Below, one piece after another: positions 31,937 to 43,411 of a stretch of DNA of 64,000 nt. Both the position numbers and the translations under genes were made by a program. This DNA is from Rhynchopus euleeides (Eukaryota > Euglenozoa > Diplonemea > Diplonemida > Diplonemidae), in contig OY723262.1 of NCBI GenBank assembly GCA_963210315.1, positions 1,302,001 through 1,366,000 on the forward strand, read 5' to 3'. Within the stretch, counting starts at the first letter, position 1. Every line of letters starts with the position of its first letter. The notes under the pieces are model-generated. The model searched no databases. It was not told where the DNA came from and was given only the letters and a program-made list of their open reading frames with translations.

Positions 31937-34780
31937 ATCTTCGGTGGCTGGTATGCGCCCATTGACCACCGGGTCCTCCGCGACCTAGAGACCCGAGCCT
32001 CAAACTGCCTATACGGTGACCGCCATCCCTCCCGCAGCACCGCAGCGGCCCTCTCCATTGCCTCGAAGGGACACCTCCTTCACCCAGGAATCATAGTGCC
32101 GTATCGCATGCTGCTCCTACTTCTAGACTCCTGCCGCCGCCTACCAGAATTGATCCCGCGATTCAACCGCATTCGGGCCATGTATGCGCAAAAAACACGC
32201 ATCGACGTCCCCCTCGGGCCTATCGGGCTTGCGCTCAAAAAAGGACTGCCGCCGGCCTCCCTCACCTGCGGCGATGATGTTTCCCTCATATCTGCTCCAG
32301 GAGGTTCCGAACCACTGCTTTCACTCGAAGTGGCGGCACGGAACCATGTGCTACGCGAGGCGCTGCGTCACAACATCTGGCGAAGGCTTGCTATCTCCAG
32401 ACCCTCCTTCGGCGGTGTGGAGGACGGCGTTGACACCGTGCTGACAAACGACTTCTGGCAATCATGTGGGGATCCTGTGCTCGCCGCTGCGATGCGCTGC
32501 ATTATTGTTGGGGGCGTGTTCCTGGCAGACCGCTGGGGACGCAATAAGCTTGGGGCTGCGACGGACTCCGCGCCTGACGGGCCGGAGGCCGAGCGCTCGA
32601 CCGCTCCTACTCCACCTCCTGTGACCGCTGCCGACCACGCCACAGCACCCGCGGACGGCGACGCTGCCGGTGACACCGATGATGACGACGACTCGTCGAG
32701 CTCAGCCCCGTCCGAGTTCGATGTCCTCGACGACTCGGGTGAGGTGCCCCTACCCCTCACAGCAACACAGCCGGAGCCGGGTAGCGACCGCCTCTGCCGG
32801 AATTGCGATACGGGCTCCCCCGAAACCGTCACGCATCTCTTCTGGGAATGCCCTGCCCACAACGACGTCCGTGCCCGGGAGCGGTACGCGGGTCTCTGTG
32901 AGGAGCGCCTCTCATGGCCGCCCTGCCTAGCCAACTGGGGCATCATACCGAAACCCCTATCCGGTACGGTGCGGGCGAAGGACCTGCACCACCTAATGAG
33001 CACGATAGTCGCCCGCAGAGATGTGCTGGAACGTGAGCGCCTCGGGGTATCCCCAACTGTTTGCGCGTGGGACGCAGCGCTAGCGCGACCCGCTGCGCCC
33101 CATCAGTCCGACCTGGCCTCACTGCCGGACAACCCACCCCGCTGGACTCACGGAGAGTGCATCATGCGTGCCCTGCGGGCCTGGCTCGGTCGTCTCACCT
33201 GGACGAGGGAGGGGTCCGTCTCCTTCTGCGAGCTCGCCATCGACTTCGAGGTCTTCTCCGGGCTCGACGTCTGCCCGATCGCTACTGGCGCCCCGGCAGG
33301 AACCCAGCCCGCCCCACTCAACATGCGTGGACGCATGATGGGGCAGATGTTGAAATACCTTGTCTCCCAGTGTGAAGCAGTTAACCTCCGCGCGCCCCTG
33401 CCTGGCGCGTTTGTCTCGCGTGTCTACTGCCTCCGCGCGGTGGGGGTGAAGGAAGTCTGGGGCGGTCTTGAGCCGCGCCCCCGCTTTGCCTGCCACGGGC
33501 TCACCACCCGTATCCTGATCGAGCAGATTCCCCGCGCGATCCACTGGGCCTCGAGCAAGTCGTGGGGCCTGGACCTTACCCCGTCGTATACCGAGGTGCC
33601 CGACCGGGACACGCGAAGCGAACAGTGGGACCCTACTCCCGTAGCCCCCACCCGCGACCCCCTCGACACGGTCAGCCCGAGGTCGGCGCCGTGCGGCGCT
33701 GAGCGCTATGCCCCCCGTTCGGAGGTGCTGGCTCGCAACGTCTGCAGGGCCCACTCCAAGCCCAAGTGCCATGACTGCGACGCGGCGGGGCACAACCGAA
33801 CCCTGCGAATGGAAGACTGCTGCCGGGCCCACCACCGCCAGGATGACGGACTGCCCGTGCAGTTCTGCAGCACGCACCGGCTGCTCCGCTGCGGCACCTG
33901 AAGCTCCTCCAACATGTGCTGCAAGCGTGGCCACCACGGCTGCCGCGACCATGACCTGCCCCCCTGCGGGGTCTGCGCCTCTCTGCCTGAGATGGATGAC
34001 AGACGCCCCACCGCTTGCTGCAAGAAGGGCCACCACGCCCCTCCCGCCCCTGCGACGCCTGTGGAGGCAGACGCCCCCACCCCGCCGCCCCATGTGCCGC
34101 CAACCCCGCCCTTCCCAGAGGCGACTGCGCCTACCGTGGGGGATCTTCCCTCCACCACGCCACCCCGTGTGCCTGCGCCTCAGCCCTCCCCTGAAGCGAC
34201 CCCGTGTCCCGCTACTCCCGAGCCCGCCACCCCTCCAGTTATCCTGAAGAGGCTGGCCCATACCGTGTGCTCCCCGGGCTCACCCCACCGCCACCTGATG
34301 CAGCCTCGTAGGAGGCTCTCACCCGACGGCGTCAGGCCATCCATCCCCGCCGTGGCGCAGCTGAAGCGCACCGCCTTAGAGGCGCATACCGGTTCCACCC
34401 CGGCACTGCCTGCCCAAAGGCCTAGGGTCGACCACGTGATCCCCACCGCTAACGCTGACGTTGACGTGGGCGCCGCTGATCCGGACCCACCTTCTCCTAC
34501 TACCTCCCCTCCCGACGGCGTGTCCGTTGACGCAGCCCTTCCCCAAAGGCCCCGTTCTGGTGCCTCTTCCTCCTCCGCCCGTGCGCGGTCACCGCACGCG
34601 CCTACAGGCTTCCGGGCCTACCTTAATCCTCCTTCCTCACGTAGCGCGTCACCGGGCGCTACAGACCGTGTGGCGCCTGCGCCTCCTCCTCCTCCTGTGT
34701 CACTTCCCTCACCCCACCAGAGCAGCTCCTCTCTCAAACAAGGGGAGTCTACCGGGCCGCGGGCCCGCGTAGTTAAGTAG
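31937..34780 (+). pseudogene. Retroelement ORF C-terminal part with one in-frame TGA
   Basis: A frame of 948 codons, open on the left into the (GA)n, with one internal TGA at 33899-33901; the same frame continues to TAG 34778. A region typical of the end of non-LTR reverse transcriptase proteins is followed by an acidic Asp/Ser linker. Then comes a zinc knuckle CRNCDTGSPETVTHLFWEC (C-x2-C-x9-H-x4-C), diagnostic of many non-LTR elements. After about 300 further residues come three C-x2-H-x4-C-x2-C...CC-x(2,3)-HH modules (about 33740-34035). A Pro/Ser/Thr-rich tail of about 240 residues ends the frame. The TGA stands exactly where module 2 should have its fourth ligand Cys. Non-functional as it stands unless read through. 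Confidence 0.7.
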
Positions 34781-34838
34781 ACGACACCCTTGGGGTGCGA
34801 GTATTTTCGTTTCGGGGATATTCACACTATAAGCATAC
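31937..34838 (+). mobile_element. 5'-truncated non-LTR retroelement R1
   Basis: Lies between two (GA)n tracts (31916-31936 and 34839-34859). It retains the post-reverse-transcriptase part of the polyprotein and a short 3' UTR. No RT or endonuclease motif is present, so the 5' part is missing. The dinucleotide repeat at both ends parallels R2, which sits between (CA)n tracts. Confidence 0.7.
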
Positions 34839-34859
34839 GAGAGAGAGAGAGAGAGAGAG

Positions 34860-36238
34860 TGCGAGTCCCCGACAGCACCTGCATTGTGCCTCCCTCCTCC
34901 CAGGTAGTGTTTTCCCGCAGTTCTTCAAATATCCGGAGGTTGCAGCCGTTCCGGCGTTAATGCGTGTGTTGTGCCCCGGATCAGCTATAGAGAGAGACAG
35001 CGATGTTTGTGTTGAATGCCCTGAGCTGTCTGAGGCCCCCTGGGCAAGTGGAGGTACGGTGTAGAGGGTCTCCCTTCTTGGGTCAGAGAGAGAGAGAGGG
35101 CGTGTGTTGCATATGCACCAGTGGATAGTTTGGCGTAGCGTAGTGGGGGGGGGCGGAGGGGAAACTTTCTGCGCTCTTTCGCCAAATCTTGGGTCACCAC
35201 CGACACCCACTTCATCAGACGGGTGGGTGGTGGACAACCCAACTTTCCAACGGGCTGTTCTGGCTGTTTTTCCTGTGACGGCATACTGTCTGCTGCCACT
35301 CCACGACTCAGGCAAGAGGCCAACCACAACCACCTGATAGGCTTTGGGCCTGCCTTGCGATCACCACCCACACCCCACACCCCACCTCCTGGTTCTGACT
35401 GAAAGGGGTGTACGATGGTAGCCCTGTCGTTTGCAGAGCCTTCTAGATTCCTACTCACCTGTGTACCGCTGAACCTATTGATATCCGTGTTATCCCCCGG
35501 GGTCAGTGGTGGCTCCGAGGCATTGCTGGACTGTGGCCTGGCCATGTCCGATCCCATCTTCCTGGGTGGGGGTGTTACTATAGCAGGTTGGAACCCAACG
35601 ACTCACAATGTGGTGCTGGGCATTGCATCACCGAAGGTTGAGTCCATCCGGCATAAGAATACCGAACGCACTTAACCCACCCCATCCCCAAACGGTGCCA
35701 CAGAGCATCGAGCTCTTCTTCACACCTTTCTCGCCATGGCGCGCCCTGTGCGTTGCTTTGGGTCGGCAATGGTGTGGGCAAACAAGAAGGCGGCTATGTC
35801 AGCCCATTCACCCCACCCCGCCCCCCCTCCACTTTCCCCCGAGTGCCTTGTGCTTGGGGCTGCTGCCTGGTTGCGGGCGGCGTAAAAAACATGTCTCCAT
35901 ATGGTGTAACAGCAAAACGAAAGAAAATGACTCGAAGGTGCAGTGTTGTCTGGGAAGGCATACGGGCGTGGCACAGCCTGCCCCCTCACCCGCGCCCCCC
36001 GCATCCCCGCCAGAATGACTATGTGATCTCCGCCCTGTTAGGTGTGTGTGTGTTTCGTACTACCCGTGTTGAGTGTTCCTGACAAACCATCTAAAGGCCA
36101 CCCGCCACGGTAGCTACTCTCGAAGGGCGCTGTATTCGGACGAGGGTGTCGTTCTTCCGTACTTTTCTACAGTTAAGATACGCCACTGCAATGCGCGATG
36201 ACCTGCCTGCCTACCACGGGGTCCCACCACACCACCTC
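34860..36238. other. Intergenic spacer
   Basis: More (GA)n at about 34990 and 35088. A short frame at 35415-35675 and a possible small ATG frame at 35735 lack motifs. A pyrimidine tract ends in CTCCAG at 36240, the acceptor before eS6. Confidence 0.4.
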
Positions 36239-36271
36239 CAGGTCCTACGAGCCTCACACTAAACCGACACC

Positions 36272-37141
36272 ATGAAGCTCAACATTGCCCACCCTGAGAA
36301 CGGGACGCAGAAGACGTACGAGCTGGACGATGACAAGGCGATCGCGAGGCTGGCGGACAAGCGCCTGTCGCACGTATGTAAATGAATGTTGTGTCTGTGG
36401 CAACCCTTTGCATGAGGTGGTGGGCGGGGGTGGGGTCCGGTTGCCGTTAGGGAGCCTGTTGTTGTGTCTGTGTGCTGCCTGCTGCTGCCCTCCCGCTCGA
36501 CACACATGACACGCCCTCTGCCACAGGAGTTCGAGGGTGACCTGCTCGGTGAGAACTACGCCGGGTACGTGTTCCGGATCACCGGTGGGGCTGACAAGCA
36601 GGGTTTCCCCATGAAGCAGGGTGTCCTGGCTAACAGCCGTGTGAAGCTGCTGCTGGCACGTGGCGCTGTCGGCTACCAGGCGTGGCGTGGGCGCACGGGT
36701 GAGCGCAACCGCAAGTCGGTGCGCGGTTGCATCGTCGGGTCGGACGTCTCCGTGCTGAACCTGGTCATCGTGCAGAAGGGCAAGGCCGAGCTCGCTGGTG
36801 TGACTGACGCCCAGCACTCGCGTCGCCTGGGGCCGAAGCGTGCGGCACACATCCGCAAGCTGTTCGACCTGTCCAAGGAGGACGACGTCCGGAAGTACGT
36901 GATCCGTCGTGACGCCAAGGGTCACTCGAAGGCCCCCAAGATCCAGCGTCTGGTGACCCCCGTGACGAGGCAGCGCCGCAGGAGGCGCGCGGCCCTGCAG
37001 AAGCAGCGCCGTGAGGGTGCCAAGGCCTCGCGTGTGGCCTACCACGCCCTGGTGAAGACGAGGACCCAGATCGCCAAGTCCCGCGCCATGGCCAAGGCCG
37101 CCCGCAAGAACGCCGTCGAGACCAAGGCCAAGAGCAACTGA
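36272..37141 (+). CDS. RPS6: 40S ribosomal protein eS6, two exons
   Basis: Exons 36272-36373 and 36527-37141, intron 36374-36526 (GTATGT...CCACAG, phase 0). The product has 238 residues (human 249). The N-terminus [20 protein letters not shown] matches eS6. Exon 2 has the family hallmarks [65 protein letters not shown] and [11 protein letters not shown]. The C-terminal helix is Lys/Arg/Ala-rich. The RRxSS phosphorylation cluster of animal eS6 is missing, as in trypanosomatids. Component of the small subunit; the two upstream RNA arrays suggest other ribosome-related loci in the window but no operon-like link. Confidence 0.97.
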
Positions 37142-37576
37142 AACTGTCAAACGAGCATCCGAACATCTTGCCTGGCAGTCAGCCAGGCCTAGCCACGGAG
37201 CTCCGTGCATCCCCATGTCAGGGGTCACGATCGAAGGCAGCGCATGCCAATATGTGATTTGAGGGAGTGCAAGGACCACGAAAGCCCAGAGCAGCCCGCC
37301 CCACCCACCCCCACCCCTCCCCTGCAAATACACCCCTTCCCCCTTTTTAAGGACATCAGATCAGGAAGGTGTGAGAAAGAGTTGCCTCAACACATAATGA
37401 CTCAACTGCACACTCACGGGCAGTCAGGTGCATCTTGAGACCCTGCGCAGAACCGAAGGTGTGCAAGCAAAAGAGGCTGTGTATGCAGCAGGTCAGCCAT
37501 GTTCCACACGAGCTTTATTCCGTGCCCCCCTGGACAGCCATCCAACCGATACCCAACCCTTCCACCCTTCTCCCAC
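37142..37576. other. Intergenic spacer
   Basis: eS6 3' region and the next gene's pyrimidine-rich acceptor (CTTCTCCCACAG, ending 37578). No gene. Confidence 0.5.
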
Positions 37577-37606
37577 AGGCCCCTCTTACCCCCCCTCCCC
37601 CCGGCG

Positions 37607-40046
37607 ATGGACGTCAACGAGCTGCCGCTAGTGGATGCGAGCAGCATCATTGACTGTGCCGCTGTCAGTGCGAGGGGTGTGCTGTGCGCCAAGGATGGGC
37701 TCATCACAGAGCGGGCGTCTAATGGCGACACAATATCTGAAGTCGCGCGCAGCCGGAAGGACCGTGTGAAGTGCATGGTGTTGGTGTCGGGAAAGGAGCT
37801 GCGGCTTTGGGTGGGGATGAGCAGCGGATACGTTAACGTGTTTGCTGTGGACCACCACAAGGAGCAGGCGACCAGCCCTGAGCGTGTCAACGACTCCTTT
37901 GGCGCATGCCGGGCTGAGAAGCTGGCCCACGGGGGCCCTGTCTCGTGCATCATCAGCCATGGGCGGCGTGTGTACACCGGGTCCGGCGACAAATGCATTT
38001 TTGAATGGCACGCAGCAACAATGGAGCTTCTCCGGACTCTCCCCACACAGCGCGGAGCTGTGCGTGCCCTGGCTGCCATTGGGCTTGTGCTGTTCTCCTC
38101 CGACAGCACCGACCACTCCATCCGCTGCTGGAACCTCAACAGTTGCGAGGCGGCAGGGCGCCTTGTCGGGCACAAGGCAGTCGTCCGCTCCATAATGTAC
38201 CACCTGCTGAACGGGACGCTGTGGACGGGGTCGGAGGACGGGAACATCGTCGTGTGGGATGTGGCGGAGCAGCGCATGCTCGCCACCCTGACCCATCACA
38301 CCCACAGCGTCACCAGCCTGGCGCAGACCTCCTCCGGCTACACCGTGTCCGCCGGGCAGGACTCCATCATGTGCCTCTACACGTCGCGCAGCCCCCGCAA
38401 CCCCATCTGCGTGCGGCAGGTCAGCGTGCCCTCCATCTCAAGCATCATCCCCCTCTGCGAGGAGGACGAGAGCGCGCTCCTCTGGGTGGTGCGCAAGCGG
38501 CTGGGCTCGAAGCTCTACGAGCTGTCCGGCAACAGCCCTGCCTCCACCGAGATCGACAGGAGCGCGCTGCCGCCCCCAGCACAGCGCCCGAAGAAGAAGG
38601 CATCCGCGACGAAGCGCAGCCCCAGCGCACAGGGGTCTGTACGGGGGCGCTCCCCAGCACCACCTGCGAGGCGCACCCGGGGGCAGTCTCCGTCACCTGC
38701 TCCGCCGTCTCGTCGCCCGTCGCCCGCGTCACGTGTTGCGCGACAAGACAGTGTGAGGTCGCAGAGGCGTGAGCCGCAGAACGATGGGCTGCACGCAGCC
38801 CTGGAGGAGAACAAGGCTCTGGCGGAGGAGGCGAAGGTGTTGCGTCGGCAGCTGCTGCAGACGCAGGCGGAGATGGCGAAGGACAGGAAGACTTTTGAAG
38901 CGCAGCTGCAGGTTGTTGCCGACAGGGAGTCCGTTGTGACCAACACGCTGTACCGCGCGACGAACAACATCGCAGACATGCTCGGGATGGTGAAGCGCCT
39001 CGCCTCCAGCCACCCCCACATCAAGCAGGACCTCCGGGAGCTGCTGAAGTGCATCCTCGACACCAACCGCACCGTGCGCGAGATGGGGGGCGACAAGCCC
39101 AAGGGGCGTGCCCAGCTGTCCTCCCCCCTGAAGTACGGCCGCTTCCCCATGCGCTCCCCGTCGCCGAGGCGTGGGGGGACACGCCGCTCGCCCTCCCCCT
39201 ACACATCCCCGCGGCGGAGGGGCGGAGGCAGTGATGTCTACGAGACACGCGCAGACGCTGCATCTCTAACGGTATGGGGAGGGTCTGTTTTTGTAGGGGG
39301 GTGTGAGCACAGGCATAGGCACCCCAGAGGCAATATCCGTTTTCTTTGTGCCGTCTTTGTTTATGTATGTGTGGAGAGGTGGGGGGGGGGGGATCAAATG
39401 TTGCTGGCCTCGCCTTTCTTTTCCCTGGGCTGCTTCACATGCTGCTTCCTGAGCGAAGACCACCTCATTGGGAGACACCCCAGTCGAAGCCCAACTCCGC
39501 ATCGCCCCCCCTCACACAGAGCACTGACGGGCGGATGCCGATGAAGCGTGGTGCGTGGGATGCACCTCCGAGCAGGTCAGCCGACGGGTCGCCTGCGAAG
39601 CAGGGCCTGCCTGTGTCGACACACGACGAGGTGCATGCGTCACACCTGGAGGACGAGGCTCTGCGTGCTGTGGAGGAGATGCAGGCGAAGGAGCTGTTCC
39701 GCGAGGACACGCATGGGCACGGCTATCACGGGCACGACCACAACGATGGGCACTACAACCAAGGGCACAACGACCCGCAGGAGGGGTCGCAGGACGACGA
39801 CAATGCCACCGAGGGCCAGGAGCAGGGGGATCTGCACAACGGCCTGGGCATGATCAACCACTACGAAGTGGACCCTGAACCTGAGGTGGAGCCGGCACCG
39901 GAGCCTGCGCCAGCAGCAGCAGACGAGGAGGCGGATCAGGACCCGCAGCGTCTGCGGCTGGCGAGCCTGATGCAGGACCTTGACGATGGGGATGATGACA
40001 CGCCCTTGGTGGAGGATGACGGCTTCTTGGGTGGGCTCCTGGACAG
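37607..40046 (+). CDS. WD40-repeat/coiled-coil protein, at least three exons
   Basis: Exon 1 37607-39271 (555 codons, donor GTATGG, phase 0), exon 2 39520-40046 (acceptor CTCACACAG, donor GTATGG, phase 2). Start ATG 37607 follows an AG acceptor at 37577-37578. Residues of about 105-290 hold WD repeats (GSGDKCIFEW, TDHSIRCWN, GSEDGNIVVWD, GQDSIMCLY). Then come a Pro/Arg/Ser-rich basic linker, a coiled coil (about 395-445) and a second basic Ser-Pro-Arg stretch. Exon 2 adds a His/Gly/Asp-rich run and an acidic Glu/Pro/Ala segment. The last exon is unresolved: acceptor AG 41488-41489 (stop TGA 41566) or AG 42729-42730 (stop TAG 42762); both fit the phase. RNA array 2 then lies in this intron. 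A cytoskeletal or flagellar role is plausible, not shown. Confidence 0.75.
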
Positions 40047-40159
40047 GTATGGGTTGGAGGGAGAGGGGGTGTGGGTGGTCGTTCAGTTGGGTATTGTTGG
40101 GTATATGAGTGAGAGGGGTTGTGGGTGTGGGTGGGTCGGTGTCCCGGTGAGGCGGCCCT

Positions 40160-40265
40160 GTGTTGTAATGATGACCAATATGCAGCCTCCCTCTTCCGAA
40201 TGGCTTTGACGAGTCCCTGCTCCGAACCTAAAGGCACTTCATGTGCTTCCAAGCTCTGATGTGGC
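40160..40265 (+). ncRNA. C/D box snoRNA C, copy 2
   Basis: C box 40168-40174, D box 40256-40259. Its 5' flank diverges from the other copies, so it may be the truncated edge of the array. Confidence 0.6.
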
Positions 40266-40300
40266 ACACCTGTGGGCAGGAAACCCGTAATGTAACCCGT

Positions 40301-40410
40301 GTGGCGTGTGATGATAGAATTACTCCAGGGCACTGGACGCTGAGCAGCCTCGTGCTGCGCTGCTGAACATCGTAATTCTCAATCAGCGTTGACATTCTCT
40401 GACAAGCCAC
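40301..40410 (+). ncRNA. Structured small RNA D, copy 2
   Basis: C box 40308-40314, D box 40399-40402, stem GTGGC/GCCAC; same internal hairpin as copy 1. Confidence 0.6.
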
Positions 40411-40512
40411 TTCATTCCATTCTACTGTCTGGTATCACACAGCGTCACATCACTCTGTCCCACAATCACAACACACCATACATGCCCATTCTTTGTTGTA
40501 TTGCCAGTGTAT

Positions 40513-40607
40513 TGCTGAATGATGACAACAGCACCCTCTCCGGTCTCAACTCAACACATGGGAGACAGATTGCAACTTCGAACAACCCCGTTACCCGTCT
40601 GACAGCA
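40513..40607 (+). ncRNA. C/D box snoRNA A, copy 3
   Basis: Boxes, stem and both 18S-complementary segments unchanged from copy 1. Confidence 0.85.
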
Positions 40608-40663
40608 TGCGGTGTGTGTCGGTGTGCCGGTGTGCTGGTGTGCACTGCTGTGCGGAGGTGGGG

Positions 40664-40769
40664 GTGCCCTGCTCATGATGAGACAAACCAATCTATTCAT
40701 GCGTGTCTTTAAACGGATCCCTGCGGGGGATGTTGATACAACGGAAGGCTACATACTGCTGACAGGCAC
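40664..40769 (+). ncRNA. C/D box snoRNA B, copy 2
   Basis: C box 40675-40681, D box 40759-40762, GTGCCCTG/CAGGCAC stem. Confidence 0.75.
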
Positions 40770-40830
40770 ACCATCCCACAATGCAGCCTCCCTCAGGCTG
40801 TGTGTGTGTGTGTGTGCAGAGAACAGCCCT

Positions 40831-40936
40831 GCCTTGCAATGATGACCAATATGCAGCCTCCCTCTTCCGAATGGCTTTGACGAGTCCCTGCTCCGAACCT
40901 AAAGGCACTTCATGTGCTTCCAAGCTCTGATGTGGC
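40831..40936 (+). ncRNA. C/D box snoRNA C, copy 3
   Basis: C box 40839-40845, D box 40927-40930. Confidence 0.65.
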
Positions 40937-40971
40937 ACACCTGTGGGCAGGAAACCCGTAATGTACTCCGT

Positions 40972-41081
40972 GTGGCGTGTGATGATAGAATTACTCCAGG
41001 GCACTGGACGCTGAGCAGCCTCGTGCTGCGCTGCTGAACATTGTAATTCTCAATCAGCGTTGACATTCTCTGACAAGCCAC
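40972..41081 (+). ncRNA. Structured small RNA D, copy 3
   Basis: C box 40979-40985, stem GTGGC (40972-40976) with GCCAC (41077-41081). One substitution in the 3' strand of the internal stem (CATTGTAATTC for CATCGTAATTC). Confidence 0.6.
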
Positions 41082-41185
41082 TTCATTCCATTCCACACTG
41101 TCTGGTATCACACAACGTCACATCACTCTGTCCCACAATCACAACACACCATACATGCCCATTCTTTGTTGTATTGCCAGTGTAT

Positions 41186-41280
41186 TGCTGAATGATGACA
41201 ACAGCACCCTCTCCGGTCTCAACTCAACACATGGGAGACAGATTGCAACTTCGAACAACCCCGTTACCCGTCTGACAGCA
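41186..41280 (+). ncRNA. C/D box snoRNA A, copy 4
   Basis: Last member of array 2; the terminal stem can extend to TTGCTG/CAGCAA here. Confidence 0.85.
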
Positions 41281-43396
41281 AAACAGGGAATGCATAGCGG
41301 GCTGTTGTCGCATGGCAGCCTGGCCTTCACACCCGATACCACACCCTCGACGGTGATGCGAGGCATATCGATACTTCTTTGCTGCCCATAATACGTGGCT
41401 CCTTGCCCTTCAACCTTGCGCCACTGTTAATCGCCCGGGTCACGTGCAACCCCACATCATGCCATGCACCCCACTGCCCCACACCACAGATGCCAGGACC
41501 CGCCCAAAGAAGAACAGAACACCCTCGACCTTTCGATGAGCGTTGGCAACGAGCCCCCGCCATACTGACGGTATAACCTCCGTCGCTTTGCCCGGTGGCA
41601 CCTGTCCGCCTTGCCGCTCCCCGCCCCCCTGGTTCTGTTAAACGTAGACGATCCGTCCATCCGGTCCTGTCAGGTTAGGTCTTCCCCCGCTTTCTTCACT
41701 GAACCCTTTCCCCAGCATGGTCTGCACTGCAAGGAAGTCATGCATGTGCTGTCCCAGCTTGCTTGTCGGTTGAGTGGGCAAACTGCTGCACGCACGGCGG
41801 ACAGCCCACTTCAGCCTTCTCACTGTAGTAGTGCCTAATGCCTGGTGAACCTGCCTCATGATTCATCACTCGGCGAGTTCTCCACTCTGATATATTCGCC
41901 TGTGTGATTCTGGATCTTGCCTTCATCCTGCATGATCGGTGTTCTGCTTCCCTGCAACCTGATTCATCCATCAACCATTGAGTGTGATAGTGGGGATCGC
42001 AGTAACGAGCAGCGAGGTCTCGGTGTGATCTACACAACAGCAGTCTTGCCACAGTCTACTGCAAACCACTCACATGAGTGCGTGCAGCGGTGCCCTGCAT
42101 CAGACCTGGTTCTCCGGTTCACTCCACACCGCCCCAAGAGAAAATATCCGTGTCTGTGCGTCTGTCTGCGGCTGAACCCCGCGACTGCAACCCCACCCCA
42201 CCCTTGTCTCCAGTCACGCCCCCCCTCCACTTTGTGGCCTGCCGCCCTTTGTAGAACATTATTCGTAGAGTACCCACCGCCCCACCCACCCACCCACCCA
42301 CACCCCGTTTGTCTTGTACACCGGAAGAGAAAGCTTGTATCCCTCGCAAACGGGTTTGTCAGCCATTCACCAGAGGTGTGAGGAGAGGTGGGTGAGGGGT
42401 GGTCGCACCCGCACCTCCCCCTCCCCCAGCCATCTACCCCTCAGCCCTTGTTGTCCCCCCACCCCCGCCTCACACCTGTCCCGCACGGCGCCTGTTCCCC
42501 AGTAAGCGACACAGGGCTGCCAGTGTGGGTCTGTTATCCATTGCATCAGAAGCCGAATATACCGACAGGTCGCCGACCCTATCTATCCAGAGGCCTTATC
42601 GGGTGGGGGTGGGGGGATGGGCCGTGGGGGGGGGGGGGGCGTCGCTCTGTGACACGCTGTGTGCCAAACTGTGTCACTTGACGAGCCAGTTTTGTGCGGC
42701 GGCTTACCTTTTGTTCTCACTCTCCTGCAGTTCTGACCGAAGCCCCCACCCCCACAGTGTATAGCACCTCGCATTGCTGTTTAGTGTATCACCAACAGCT
42801 GTGCCCCCTGTGTTGATCAGTGATGATGCGGTTCGAAGGGCTGTGCTTTTGATTGTGCTCCCACAGCTGTCTAGGCAGGTGAGTGCATCATATGACGCGC
42901 TCCTCCTCTCAGCTCGGTGGGGGTGGGGGGGCGGGTGGTGGGTGGTTTGTTCTGAACTTATTTCCTTGCACCACCGCAAGGATGGGTTATCCCCTGACGT
43001 ATTCCTGCAGCGTGCACGTCTGCCTCCAGACCTGTTCGACCGCCGAAGCGGCAGCAAAGGCGGGGGGGTAGGGGGTGGGAAGGTGTGTGTGTGTGGGTGG
43101 GTGGGGGGCAGTGGGTGTGTTCAAAAAAGAACACAACCTGTGTTGCAGATGTGACGGAAATGGAGGAAGTAACCCCAACCTCTCTCTCTCTCTCACCCCC
43201 ACACCCCCCCCCCCCTCCCCCCACCGGCTTCAGAGGGCCGCACGTTTTCATTTTTTTTGCGCGGCAGCCCCCCCACTGCATCAAAACAAAAACACAACCA
43301 GCCAAGGAAGAGCGGCAGGGCTGCCCTGACACCCCCTGAAGGAGCGGACTCCCAACCCCCTCCCCTCCACACAAGCAAGGGGGGGAGCGCCAACGC
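41281..43396. other. Region between WD40 gene and small protein gene
   Basis: Possible last exon of the WD40 gene (41490-41568 or 42731-42764). Otherwise no gene. A short frame at 42774-42910 ends in VSASYDALL, recalling VASRYDALL at the end of the next protein, possibly by chance. C/G tracts at 42630-42640 and 43206-43216. Confidence 0.4.
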
Positions 43397-43411
43397 AGGA
43401 GAGGCACCGCC

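Larger units (their letters stand above)
40160..41280 (+). repeat. Small-RNA array 2 (C-D-A-B-C-D-A)
   Basis: Two A copies 673 bp apart; nearly identical to array 1, with a longer (GT)n spacer. It begins in front of an RNA C and ends with RNA A at the same base as array 1. Confidence 0.8.

Noticed and set aside
33899-33901. Selenocysteine codon
   Set aside because: A TGC to TGA point change in a truncated element is simpler and no SECIS-like structure was noted; kept only as a checkable possibility.
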